A stretch of 26,566 nucleotides of DNA from an uncultured Clostridium sp. (GCA_946497905.1 CAMMMI010000013.1:1-26566); one strand, 5' to 3'. Positions 16,744-24,222 are shown, counted from the stretch's first letter. The notes: a model not told the origin generated them from the letters alone. Translations and numbers: made by a program.

Positions 16744-18105
16744 ATGAAAAGTAAAACAATCTTTGTATGTAGTGAATGTGGAAATGAATCTAGTAAATGG
16801 TTAGGTAAATGTCCAGCTTGTAACAGTTGGAATACATTTTATGAACAAAAGGTAACAGATTCTAAAAATATAAATTCAAAGTTAAAAGAAAATGGTAATA
16901 ATAAACCACAAAAACTAAATTCATATGAAGCTAAAGAAACATTAAGGACTTCAACAGGTTTTAGTGAACTTGATAGAGTATTAGGAGGAGGATTGGTAAA
17001 TGGATCTTTAGTTTTGTTAGGAGGAGAACCAGGAATTGGTAAGTCTACTCTAATTTTGCAAATTTGTGATAAGATAAAAGGAGAGGGAAAAGTTTTATAC
17101 GTTTCAGGAGAAGAATCAGCAGAACAGATAAAATTAAGAGCTGATAGACTTAACATTAATAATGAAGATATATTATTTTTAGGTGAAACAGATATAGATA
17201 TTGTTAATCAGGCAATAATTGATATGAATCCTAAGTTAGTTATTATAGATTCTATTCAAACAATGTATTCAGACGAAATAACAGCAGCACCAGGAAGTGT
17301 TAGTCAAGTAAGAGAGATTACATCACAAATTATGAAAGTTAGTAAATCAAGAGGCATTACAACTATAATAATTGGGCATGTTACTAAAGAAGGAAATATA
17401 GCAGGGCCTAGAGTCTTAGAACACATGGTAGATACAGTTTTATACTTAGAAGGAGAAAGATATTTTTCTTATAGAATATTAAGAGGAGTTAAAAACAGAT
17501 TTGGATCTACAAATGAGATAGGTATGTTTGAAATGAAAGAAGAAGGAATGTGTGAAATATTAAATCCTTCAGACATATTAATTTCAGAAAGAGAAGATAA
17601 CCCAGCTGGTTCTTGTATAGTATCAGCAATGGAAGGAACAAGGTCAATTTTAGTAGAATTACAAGCATTAACAACAAAAACAATTTATGGGTTTCCAAGA
17701 AGGACAGCTAATGGAATAGATTATAATAGGTTAACATTATTAGTGGCAGTTTTAGAAAAAAAGGCTAATTTGGCACTAGGAAATGATGATGTATATTTAA
17801 ATGTGGTAGGAGGACTGAAAATTAATGAACCTTCTATAGATTTAGGAATAATGATGGTAACAGCATCAATTTATAGAAATATACCTATTCCAAAAGATAT
17901 GGTTATAATGGGAGAAGTAGGGCTAACAGGAGAAGTTAGAAGAATAAATTTTATAGAAAAAAGACTAAAAGAAGCAGAAAAATTAGGATTTAAAAGTTGT
18001 ATAATTCCAGAAAGTAACAAAAAAGTCTTGAAAGAAAATTACAAATTAGATATAATAGGAGTCAAGAATATAAATGAAGCTATGAGAAAAATAGGTATAA
18101 AATAA
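16744..18105 (+). CDS. radA: DNA repair protein RadA
   Basis: RadA is a RecA-like ATPase that helps branch migration and processing of recombination intermediates. The 453-residue product has a zinc finger (Cys9, Cys12, Cys23, Cys26), the P-loop GGEPGIGKST, the RadA-specific KNRFG motif, and a Lon-like C-terminal domain beginning near ALTTKTIYGFPRRTANG. ATG 16744 gives the usual N-terminus, and an in-frame TAA nine bases upstream rules out extension. The ATG overlaps the TGA of a short open frame (ATGA), so translational coupling is possible. It lies 23 bp before disA, the normal Firmicute pairing in which RadA restrains DisA activity. Confidence 0.94.
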   Translation: MKSKTIFVCSECGNESSKWLGKCPACNSWNTFYEQKVTDSKNINSKLKENGNNKPQKLNSYEAKETLRTSTGFSELDRVLGGGLVNGSLVLLGGEPGIGKSTLILQICDKIKGEGKVLYVSGEESAEQIKLRADRLNINNEDILFLGETDIDIVNQAIIDMNPKLVIIDSIQTMYSDEITAAPGSVSQVREITSQIMKVSKSRGITTIIIGHVTKEGNIAGPRVLEHMVDTVLYLEGERYFSYRILRGVKNRFGSTNEIGMFEMKEEGMCEILNPSDILISEREDNPAGSCIVSAMEGTRSILVELQALTTKTIYGFPRRTANGIDYNRLTLLVAVLEKKANLALGNDDVYLNVVGGLKINEPSIDLGIMMVTASIYRNIPIPKDMVIMGEVGLTGEVRRINFIEKRLKEAEKLGFKSCIIPESNKKVLKENYKLDIIGVKNINEAMRKIGIK

Positions 18106-18128
18106 CTTTAAGTGAAAGGAGAATAATT

Positions 18129-19209
18129 TTGAGAAAAGGAAAAGAAGACAATATAACATCAATTCTAAAATTAATAGCTCCAGGCACACCTATTAGAGAT
18201 GGTTTAGAGAATATACTAAGAGCAAAAACAGGAGCTTTACTATTAATTACAGATAATAGTGAAGTAATAAAAGAAGTTGTAGATGGAGGATTTATAATAA
18301 ATGAAGATTATACATCTTCAAAATTATATGAACTTGCAAAAATGGATGGAGCAATTGTATTAAGTGGAGATTTAAAGAGAATACTATATGCAAATGCACA
18401 ATTAATACCATCTTATGAAATATCAACACTAGAAACGCGGAACGAGACATAGAACAGCAGAAAGAACAGCTAAGCAAACAGGAGAATTAGTTATAAGTAT
18501 TTCCCAAAGAAGAAATATAATTACAATATTTAAAGGTGAAGATAGATATATATTAGAAGATACAGACGAAGTACTAAATAAGGCAAATCAGGCAATACAA
18601 ACTTTAGAAAAATATAAAAAAGTTTTTGATAATAAGCTAAATATATTGAATGAATATGAATTTAATGATATAGTTACATTACAAAATGTTATTGTAGCAA
18701 TACAAAGAGCTGAAATGGTAATGAAAATTGTTGAAGAAATACAAAGACAAATTTACGAATTAGGAAATGATGGAAGACTAGTTAGAATGCAACTAGAAGA
18801 ATTGATTGGTGGGTTAGAGAAAGAAGAAGAACTTATAATCAAAGATTACATAGTAGCAGGAAGAAAAAGAAGAACACCAGAAAAAGTAATAGAAAGTTTA
18901 CAAGAACTAAAAACAGAAGACTTATTAAAAGAGGCTGTAATAGCAAATTTGTTGGGATATGAAAATTTTGATAATTATGATGAAGTCGCTGTATATACAA
19001 AAGGATATAGGATATTAAACAAAGTTCCAAGAATGCCATCAAATATCGTTGAAAACTTAGTAGGATCATTTAAATCATTTCAACATATATTAGCAGCAGA
19101 CATTGAAAGTCTAGATGAAGTAGATGGGATAGGAGAAATAAGAGCTAGAACGATAAAACAATCATTAAGAAGAATGCAAGAACAATTTGTATTTGATAAT
19201 ATAATCTAA
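18129..19209 (+). CDS. disA: Diadenylate cyclase DisA, needs a +1 frameshift
   Basis: DisA makes c-di-AMP from two ATP and scans DNA for damage. From TTG 18129 (after AAAGGAG) the frame gives 103 normal residues including the DGA motif (73-75), then CGG AAC GAG ACA TAG. Skipping C18438 continues directly as GTRHRTAER, the second ATP-binding motif, and remains open to 19209 for a total of 359 residues, the usual length. The linker helices and the C-terminal helix-hairpin-helix piece (VDGIGEIRARTI) are intact. Without the shift the product stops at 107 residues and lacks RHR, so it could not be active. The site has the same form as in mtaB. Prediction programs would call two broken genes here (18129-18452 and 18646-19209). 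Confidence 0.88.
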
Positions 19210-19317
19210 AAAATTATATCAGTATAGAAAAATAAAAAATATAAGATATAGTTTAAAAAATATTGATTATAATTAAATTTTAAATTTATACATTTAGTGG
19301 AAAGGATGATAAATAAA

Positions 19318-20100
19318 ATGAAAAAAGCAAAAAATATTATATGGATAATAGCTTTAATTTTAGTAATAGTATTAATAGGAGTAATAGCATATGGATATTA
19401 TCAAAAAGCAACAATGGAGGTAAAGAATCCAATAGCAACAATGGAAGTAGAAAATTTTGGAACAGTTAAAATGGAATTATATCCAGAGTTAGCACCAGAA
19501 ACAGTAGCAAATTTTGTAACACTTGCAAATAGAGGTTTTTATAATGGTTTAACATTTCATAGAATAGTAAAAGACTTTATGATACAAGGTGGAGATCCAA
19601 ATGGTGATGGATCAGGGTCAGCAAAAATTTCTGATTTAAAAGATGGTGGAGAAGAAACCGAATATACAATCAAGGGTGAATTTTTTGCAAATGGAGTAGA
19701 AAATAATTTAAAATTTGAAGAAGGTGTAATTGCAATGGCAAGATCAGATTATACCTCATACTCATCATCTTTAACAGAAGAATCATACAATTCTGGAAGT
19801 TCACAATTTTTCATAATGACAAAAGAAAGTTCTTCATTAAATGGATATTATACATCATTTGGTAAAGTAATAGAAGGATTAGATGTAGTCCATAAAATAG
19901 AAAATGTAGAAGTAAAAGCTGCTGAGTCAGAAGATGGAACTACTGACGAAAATGCGGAAGTAAGTACACCAGTTAATCCACCAAAAATTACATCATTATC
20001 AGTTGAAACTTATGGAGTGGATTATGGATTACCAGAAACTTTAACACCTTTTGACTATATGACATGGATGTATTCACAATACGGATTAGATAATTATTAA
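19318..20100 (+). CDS. Membrane-anchored cyclophilin-type peptidyl-prolyl isomerase
   Basis: The 260-residue product has one N-terminal membrane helix (about 7-28, NIIWIIALILVIVLIGVIAY) without a lipobox Cys, so the catalytic domain should lie outside the membrane. The cyclophilin core shows ATMEVENFGTVKMELYPE, FVTLANRGFYNGLTFHRIV, FMIQGGDPNGDGSG, and SQFFIMTKES followed by FGKVIEGLDVV. It should help fold exported proteins. In-frame GTG 19297 and ATG 19306 overlap or abut the GGAAAGG site; ATG 19318 gives the usual Lys-rich start. A Glu/Asp-rich insertion (about 200-222) precedes the last strands. It is not tightly linked to disA. Confidence 0.88.
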   Translation: MKKAKNIIWIIALILVIVLIGVIAYGYYQKATMEVKNPIATMEVENFGTVKMELYPELAPETVANFVTLANRGFYNGLTFHRIVKDFMIQGGDPNGDGSGSAKISDLKDGGEETEYTIKGEFFANGVENNLKFEEGVIAMARSDYTSYSSSLTEESYNSGSSQFFIMTKESSSLNGYYTSFGKVIEGLDVVHKIENVEVKAAESEDGTTDENAEVSTPVNPPKITSLSVETYGVDYGLPETLTPFDYMTWMYSQYGLDNY

Positions 20101-20196
20101 ACATTGGAATAATTTTGTGAATTTTTGTAAATTATATAGATATTAAAGATAAAAATTAAAAATATTTAAAAAATTGTATAAAAAATTATAAAATAG

Positions 20197-20226
20197 TTGA
20201 CAAATGGGGTGCAAATAGGGTAAAAT
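20197..20226 (+). promoter_or_regulatory. Promoter of the tRNA pair
   Basis: Consensus TTGACA (20197-20202) is 18 bp from TAAAAT (20221-20226), about 30 bp before tRNA-His. Confidence 0.75.
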
Positions 20227-20255
20227 ATTAAATGTGTTAGAAATAAACCAATAAC

Positions 20256-20333
20256 GGTGGATGTAGCGTAGCTGGTTAACGCGCCAGTTTGTGGCACTGG
20301 AGACCGTGGGTTCGAGTCCCATCTTCCACCCCA
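20256..20333 (+). tRNA. tRNA-His (GUG)
   Basis: A full cloverleaf is visible: the extra 5' G (20256) opposite discriminator C (20330), a D-arm closed by GCG/CGC, anticodon stem CCAGT/ACTGG around TTGTGGC (anticodon GTG), the TTCGAGT loop and an encoded CCA. The acceptor stem has one T-T mismatch. Confidence 0.93.
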
Positions 20334-20351
20334 TTTTAAAAAACTAAATAT

Positions 20352-20426
20352 TGGGCTGTAGCCAAGCGGTAAGGCAGTAGACTTTGACTCTACCATGCGC
20401 TAGTTCGAATCTAGCCAGCCCAGCCA
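20352..20426 (+). tRNA. tRNA-Gln (UUG), hybrid gene at an integration site
   Basis: The acceptor TGGGCTG/CAGCCCA, anticodon stem GTAGA/TCTAC around CTTTGAC (anticodon TTG), T-stem GCTAG/CTAGC and encoded CCA are all intact. The 3' half from about 20379 is shared with 26336-26383, so the present 3' half was probably supplied by the integrated element. Confidence 0.94.
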
Positions 20427-20554
20427 ATTTAAGACATTTTTTGTCAAACAATGCCAAACAAAAATTATCTAATTAAACTTATTTTTGAAGGTGGGTTTAA
20501 ATATGATAATTTTTTTATTTTATCAAAAACTGATTGTTTCAGATAAAATATTCG
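20379..20554 (+). repeat. Left att repeat (attL)
   Basis: The repeat spans the tRNA-Gln 3' half, two arm-type words (TGTCAAACAA then TGCCAAACAA), and the last codons of the integrase. It matches 26336-26511 with about eight substitutions and two single-base indels. The first 13 bases, AGACTTTGACTCT over the anticodon, are identical and may hold the crossover core. Confidence 0.85.
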
Positions 20555-20783
20555 CAGAAATATTTTTTGTATTACTTTCTAAATGTGTATATAGGTTAGC
20601 AGTAGTAGAATAGGTAGAATGACCTAGCCATTCTTGAATTGCTTTCATTGGAACATTTTTAGCAAGTAATAAACTAGCACAAGAATGTCTTAAATCGTGA
20701 AAGCGAATGTGCCTTAAATTCTGTTTTTTTAATAGTAATGAAAAGTGGTCGGTAATATATTCTGGTCTAAATATTTTTCCTAT
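20523..20783 (-). pseudogene. int: Tyrosine recombinase (integrase), C-terminal fragment
   Basis: Read on the minus strand, 86 codons encode the end of a phage/Tn916-type integrase: FRPEYITDHFS, then RFHDLRHSCASLLLA (the HxxR box), IQEWLGHSTYSTTANLYTHL with the third-box His and the nucleophile Tyr, and the stop at 20523-20525. The N-terminal arm-binding and core-binding regions and the first catalytic Arg, roughly three quarters of a normal integrase, are missing. The upstream edge is a stop codon at 20784-20786, where sequence from another gene on the opposite strand begins. The position next to attL and the direction toward the tRNA are typical. Confidence 0.88.
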
Positions 20784-20786
20784 TTA

Positions 20787-20935
20787 AAAAGTGTGTAGAT
20801 TTTATATATAACTTAAATGGAAATGAAGAATTAAAAGAACATAATACATATTCAAAATTTGTTGCTTATACAATTAAACATAATGAACTTTATACATATA
20901 CACAAGATGTGGAGGTTATTAATGACTGTTTATAG
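20787..20935 (+). pseudogene. 3' remnant of an unknown gene fused to the integrase break
   Basis: The plus-strand frame, open from 20771 to TAG 20933-20935, ends with a coding-like stretch (IYNLNGNEELKEHNTYSKF, then VAYTIKHNELYTYTQDVEVI) and no start codon. Its stop overlaps the start of the next small gene by 14 bases, a normal operon spacing, and it carries that gene's GGAGG site. I read it as the tail of a gene whose front was removed by the same deletion that removed the front of the integrase. Confidence 0.5.
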
Positions 20936-21068
20936 AAACAAAGAAAATAAACAATTAAAGAAAGATTTTGACAAATGGAAAAAAGAAGCACAAGAGAAAA
21001 TCAAATTGTTCAAAAAAGGAAAACTAGATGAAGATACTTTATATAATTGGATGATTGAAAATAAATAG
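20922..21068 (+). CDS. Small Lys-rich protein of the element
   Basis: The 48-residue product starts MTVYRNKENKQLKKDFDKW and ends DEDTLYNWMIENK. It looks helical and highly charged; I do not recognise a family. The first possible start in the frame is at 20859, but ATG 20922 follows GGAGG by about six bases and is preferred. It lies 12 bp before the GNAT-HEPN chimera, so it probably heads a short operon. Confidence 0.6.
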   Translation: MTVYRNKENKQLKKDFDKWKKEAQEKIKLFKKGKLDEDTLYNWMIENK

Positions 21069-21080
21069 GGGGATAAAGAA

Positions 21081-21557
21081 TTGATAATAAGAAAGGCAAG
21101 AGTAACTGACATAAATGAAATAAAGGAAAAATTTGTTTATACAAAAGGGTTTAATGTAAAAACATTTGATAGCTATTATATATATGTGGCTGAAAATTGT
21201 GGAAATATAATCGCATATTTATATGGAGATATGACAAAAAGCAGTAGAACTTCTATTTTGTTTGGTATAGAAGTGTTGCAAGAGTATAGAAATAAAAATA
21301 TTGCTAAAAATAACATTGATAATCCATATACAATAAAATCTCATAACTTATTAGCATTAGCACAAAAGAGCAATATTGGATTAACAGATGAGCAAGTACA
21401 AAAACTAAAAATAATAACACAATTTAATATAAGTGCAAGATACGAAGATTATAAAAATGAATTTTATAATCTTTGTACTGAAGAATATACTAAAGAACAA
21501 ATTAGTAATATTGAGGAGGTAAGAACATGGTTGAAAGAGTTATTAGCAGAGAAATAA
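21081..21557 (+). CDS. Chimeric ORF: GNAT N-terminal part fused to HEPN C-terminal part
   Basis: Residues 1 to about 73 look like the front of a GNAT acetyltransferase (MIIRKARVTDINEIKEKF, VAENCGNIIAYLYGDM, and an acetyl-CoA loop start VLQEYRNKNIA). From about 75 the sequence changes to the back half of a HEPN protein (PYTIKSHNLLALAQKSNIGL, FNISARYEDYKNEF, and a final helix with TWLKELLAEK). It is therefore probably an in-frame deletion product of two genes that stood in this order. The acetyl-CoA site and the first HEPN helices are missing, so neither activity is expected. TTG 21081 follows GGGGGA. It overlaps the MNT gene by 31 bases, the usual HEPN-MNT coupling. Confidence 0.68.
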   Translation: MIIRKARVTDINEIKEKFVYTKGFNVKTFDSYYIYVAENCGNIIAYLYGDMTKSSRTSILFGIEVLQEYRNKNIAKNNIDNPYTIKSHNLLALAQKSNIGLTDEQVQKLKIITQFNISARYEDYKNEFYNLCTEEYTKEQISNIEEVRTWLKELLAEK

Positions 21558-21847
21558 TGGAATCAATAGAAAAATATATTGAAAGAATTAGTCAGTATTA
21601 TAAAATTGAAGCAATAATTTTATTTGGTTCTTATGCTAAAGGAACTGAAAACGAAGATAGCGATATTGATATAGCAGTAATATCAAGTGATTTTAAAAAT
21701 ATTATTCAAGATGGAGCTGATTTAATAGGTTATACATGGAAAATAGACACTAGAATAGAGCCACATCCAATTAGAACAGAAGATTATGAGAATATTGCTA
21801 CTCCTTTTGTACAAGAAGTTATAAATACAGGAATAAAAGTAGCATAA
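21527..21847 (+). CDS. MNT-type nucleotidyltransferase (HEPN partner)
   Basis: The 106-residue product has the minimal nucleotidyltransferase signature GSx10DxD: Gly34-Ser35 in ILFGSYAKGT, then Asp46 and Asp48 in DSDIDIAV. A later Asp in KIDTRIEPHPI may be the third metal ligand. In MntA-HepT type systems this protein AMPylates and silences its HEPN RNase toxin. ATG 21527 follows GGAGG. Here the HEPN partner is only the back half of the upstream ORF, so the antitoxin appears to be an orphan that outlived its toxin. Confidence 0.8.
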   Translation: MVERVISREIMESIEKYIERISQYYKIEAIILFGSYAKGTENEDSDIDIAVISSDFKNIIQDGADLIGYTWKIDTRIEPHPIRTEDYENIATPFVQEVINTGIKVA

Positions 21848-21884
21848 AATTAAAACAAATTGTATTTATATAAGGAGCTAAAGA

Positions 21885-22067
21885 ATGAATTTATATGTTA
21901 TAAGAATAAGTAACTTTTTAGATGAACTAAAATTACAAGAGTATAATAAAAATATTCTTCTTGTAGCTCATGGTGGAGTATTAAGAGCAATTCATTGGTA
22001 TTTTAATGGTATTGATAACTCATTATTTACATGTGAAAATTGCAAGATATATAAGTATATTTTTTAA
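21885..22067 (+). pseudogene. Histidine phosphatase with a large internal deletion
   Basis: The 60-residue frame starts MNLYVIR, the first strand of histidine (phosphoglycerate mutase-like) phosphatases, which should continue with HG. Instead it jumps to a C-terminal piece, NILLVAHGGVLRAIHWYFNG, with the second catalytic His, and ends KIYKYIF. Roughly 110-130 residues are missing in frame, including the nucleophile His. The AAGGAG site and ATG 21885 are intact, so the break is internal. The product cannot be catalytic. Confidence 0.7.
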
Positions 22068-22090
22068 ATTTTAAGTGAGGTGAATAAAAG

Positions 22091-22819
22091 ATGAAAACAA
22101 CTTTTATAGGCACGGGGACTATGGGATGCACAACTAGGTGTAACACAAGTATATTGGTAGATGATATATTATTTGATGTAGGTATGGGAACTGTAAAACA
22201 GATAGAAAGACTAAAAATTTATACAAAATCAATTAAATATATAGCAATATCACATTTTCATGCAGATCATTTTTTGGATATTCCGAACTTTTTAATTGGT
22301 AGAGGAATAAGAAAAGAAACAGAAAACTATAAACTTACTATTATAGGACCAAAAGGGTTAAGAAAGAAAACAATAGATTTAATGAATTTTACACATAGCG
22401 ATGGAGATGAACATAAGTACGATAAAATAGAAGAAAAATACAATATTGAATTTATAGAATTAAATAATGCAGAAACATACTGCACAAACGATTTTAAGAT
22501 AACAGCCTTATCATTGAAACATGGAGAATGTTTACCAATTAATGGTTATGTATTGGAAAAAGAAGATAAGACAATATCATATGCATGTGATACAAGTTTT
22601 TGTGATAACTATTATAGAATGTGCGACACATCAGATTATATGTTTTCTGATGTAACAGGACTAAAAACAACAGATATGCATATGGGATTAGAAGATTATA
22701 AGGAACTATATGTAAAATATCCAAATTGTACATTTTATGCTATTCATAGAGCCGATTATAATACTAATGGAATTGACAGTGTAAAATTTCCAAATGATGG
22801 AGATATATTAGAAATATAA
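22091..22819 (+). CDS. MBL-fold hydrolase, RNase Z-like
   Basis: The 242-residue product has the metallo-beta-lactamase motif SHFHADH (His55, His57, Asp59, His60) after the glycine start FIGTGTMGC and the strand ILFDVGMGT. LSLKHGE supplies a third-motif His, YACDTSF the bridging Asp, and the last His is probably in AIHRADY. It resembles stand-alone RNase Z/ElaC-like or phosphodiesterase MBL proteins, but lacks a clear exosite, so the substrate is unknown. GAGGTGA precedes ATG 22091. It is full-length, unlike its upstream neighbours, and sits 15 bp before the next gene, so the two are likely co-expressed. Confidence 0.8.
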   Translation: MKTTFIGTGTMGCTTRCNTSILVDDILFDVGMGTVKQIERLKIYTKSIKYIAISHFHADHFLDIPNFLIGRGIRKETENYKLTIIGPKGLRKKTIDLMNFTHSDGDEHKYDKIEEKYNIEFIELNNAETYCTNDFKITALSLKHGECLPINGYVLEKEDKTISYACDTSFCDNYYRMCDTSDYMFSDVTGLKTTDMHMGLEDYKELYVKYPNCTFYAIHRADYNTNGIDSVKFPNDGDILEI

Positions 22820-22834
22820 AAGGAGTTGTAAAAA

Positions 22835-23245
22835 ATGAAAATATTAATTATTTGTAGTAAAGCATTTTATAAAGATATAGCACCAATAAAGGAAAAGTTA
22901 GAAGAAATGGGACATATAGTAGAATTACCAAATTCTTATTATGAGCCAGATGCAGAAAAGAAAAGTTGGAATTTAGGAGAAAAGGAACATAGCGAATTTA
23001 AAGCAAGAATGTTTAGAATGAGTGAAGAAAGAATTGCAACAATGGATGCTGTATTAACATTGAATTTTGATAAAAATGGAAAGAAAAATTACATAGGTGG
23101 TGCAACTTTTATTGAAATTTATGAGGCTTTTATGAAAAATAAAAAGATATATTTATATAATGATATTCCAGAAGGAATGTTGTATGATGAAATATCTGGA
23201 TTTTCACCAATAATAATAAATGGAGATTTAAGTTTAGTAAAATAA
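22835..23245 (+). CDS. Nucleoside 2-deoxyribosyltransferase-like protein
   Basis: The 136-residue product starts with a Rossmann-like strand (MKILIICSKAFYKDIAPIKE), then has MGHIVELPNSYYEPD, AVLTLNFDKNGKKNYIGGAT with FIEIYEAFMKNKKIYLYND, and a final IIINGDLSLVK. The layout (Asp-rich strand, GGATFxEIYEA helix, IYLYNDIP) resembles the deoxyribosyltransferase/TIR-like nucleotide-binding fold. Activity is not established for this subgroup. AAGGAG precedes ATG 22835. It ends the plus-strand run of the element, followed by a terminator. Confidence 0.68.
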   Translation: MKILIICSKAFYKDIAPIKEKLEEMGHIVELPNSYYEPDAEKKSWNLGEKEHSEFKARMFRMSEERIATMDAVLTLNFDKNGKKNYIGGATFIEIYEAFMKNKKIYLYNDIPEGMLYDEISGFSPIIINGDLSLVK

Positions 23246-23263
23246 TAAAGATTTAAAATGAAA

Positions 23264-23307
23264 GCAAGTATAACTTTGAAAATAACCAAAATTATACTTG
23301 CGTTTTT
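23264..23307. terminator. Terminator between convergent element genes
   Basis: GCAAGTATAA (23264-23273) pairs perfectly with TTATACTTGC (23292-23301), followed by GTTTTTG. It closes the plus-strand cargo genes against the minus-strand gene ending at 23309. Confidence 0.85.
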
Positions 23308-23308
23308 G

Positions 23309-23788
23309 TTAGCTTACTTTTACATAGAAGTCAACAAATTCTGCATCAAAAATTATTTTTTCGTCTTGATATAACCATTGCCCAATTAGACATTTTGTAT
23401 AATCTAAAGGGAAAGTACCACTATCACATTCGGAAATCCAACCATTGCCACTTTTTACAAAGCAGTCGGCACCGTACATATTGAAAATCTGACCAAATTC
23501 ATATTCATAGTGAAGTGTTTGAAAAACTCTAATGATGCAATTTGCGTTACTAGGAGAAACTTTTTCAACTTTTGAAAAACCACAACTTAAAATCTGTTTA
23601 AAAACAGATTCGGCTATTTGATAAGGGCTCGGTACAATAAACTCTTCTTCAACAGTAGAAAATGTTTCTTTACCTCTTTTTACTTTAGGTACACTTTTTC
23701 TAATAATTGCTATTCCATTTTTTTCTTCACATGCTAAATCATAGATATGAATGCTCCGCAATCTTTCTTTTTGCTCTTTAGAAAGCAT
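23309..23788 (-). CDS. Uncharacterised element protein
   Basis: The 159-residue product is not a family I recognise. It starts MLSKEQKERLRSIHIYDLAC, has a helical middle (YQIAESVFKQILSCGFSKV), and an aromatic C-terminal half with WISECDSGTFPLDYTKC and IGQWLYQDEKIIFDAEFVDF. There are five cysteines but no paired CxxC motif. No membrane segment is present. AGGAGG lies about eight bases before ATG 23788. It is the most downstream intact gene of the minus-strand mobilisation side, after the relaxase remnant. Confidence 0.68.
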   Translation of the reverse strand: MLSKEQKERLRSIHIYDLACEEKNGIAIIRKSVPKVKRGKETFSTVEEEFIVPSPYQIAESVFKQILSCGFSKVEKVSPSNANCIIRVFQTLHYEYEFGQIFNMYGADCFVKSGNGWISECDSGTFPLDYTKCLIGQWLYQDEKIIFDAEFVDFYVKVS

Positions 23789-23870
23789 AAGCTAACCTCC
23801 TTAATAATAATAAAAACTTGGACTTTAATAGTCCTTCAACTATAGGTAACATAAAAATTACACAGCATAT

Positions 23871-24222
23871 TTAGTAAATACGAGTTTCTTCTTCAAAATT
23901 TCTAACTAATTCTTTTGACTCTCCAATACCAAATTTCTTACAAACCCATTCTATAAATTTTTTTACTGTTTCATAAAATTTATCTACTATTTTGTGAAGA
24001 TGACGATTCTCTTTTTCTAATGACCTAATTTTACTTTTGTATTTATATTCAATATCAAATTCTTTATTTTTAAATTCTTGCTCTAATTCTTTTTTTCTAT
24101 TTTCGAATCTTAAATCAAGAGTATTGTATCAGCATCCCACGCTTTTCGCTTTTCAAATATTTTGATAATTACAATTACATATTTATCAAAGAATAATTTA
24201 TCATATTGTTTAGTTATTTCAG
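23871..24222 (-). pseudogene. Relaxase (MobV/Pre-like) C-terminal remnant with frameshift
   Basis: From 24128 to the TAA at 23873-23871 the minus strand encodes a coiled-coil tail (RFENRKKELEQEFKNKEF, then LEKENRHLHKIVDKFYETV, KKFIEWVCKKFGIGESKE, EEETRIY). It resembles the tail of Firmicute plasmid mobilisation/recombination proteins. Upstream, another frame reads FEKRKAWDADTIL. Removing two bases of the AGAG at 24118-24121 would join it to DLRFENRK, so a two-base duplication broke the gene. The catalytic N-terminal relaxase domain is absent, so the remnant cannot nick DNA. The MobV assignment rests on the tail only. Confidence 0.6.

Noticed and set aside
23800..23870. CRISPR or other short-repeat array in the element
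   Set aside because: Only one small hairpin (GGACT/AGTCC) is present; there are no regularly spaced repeats anywhere in the window.
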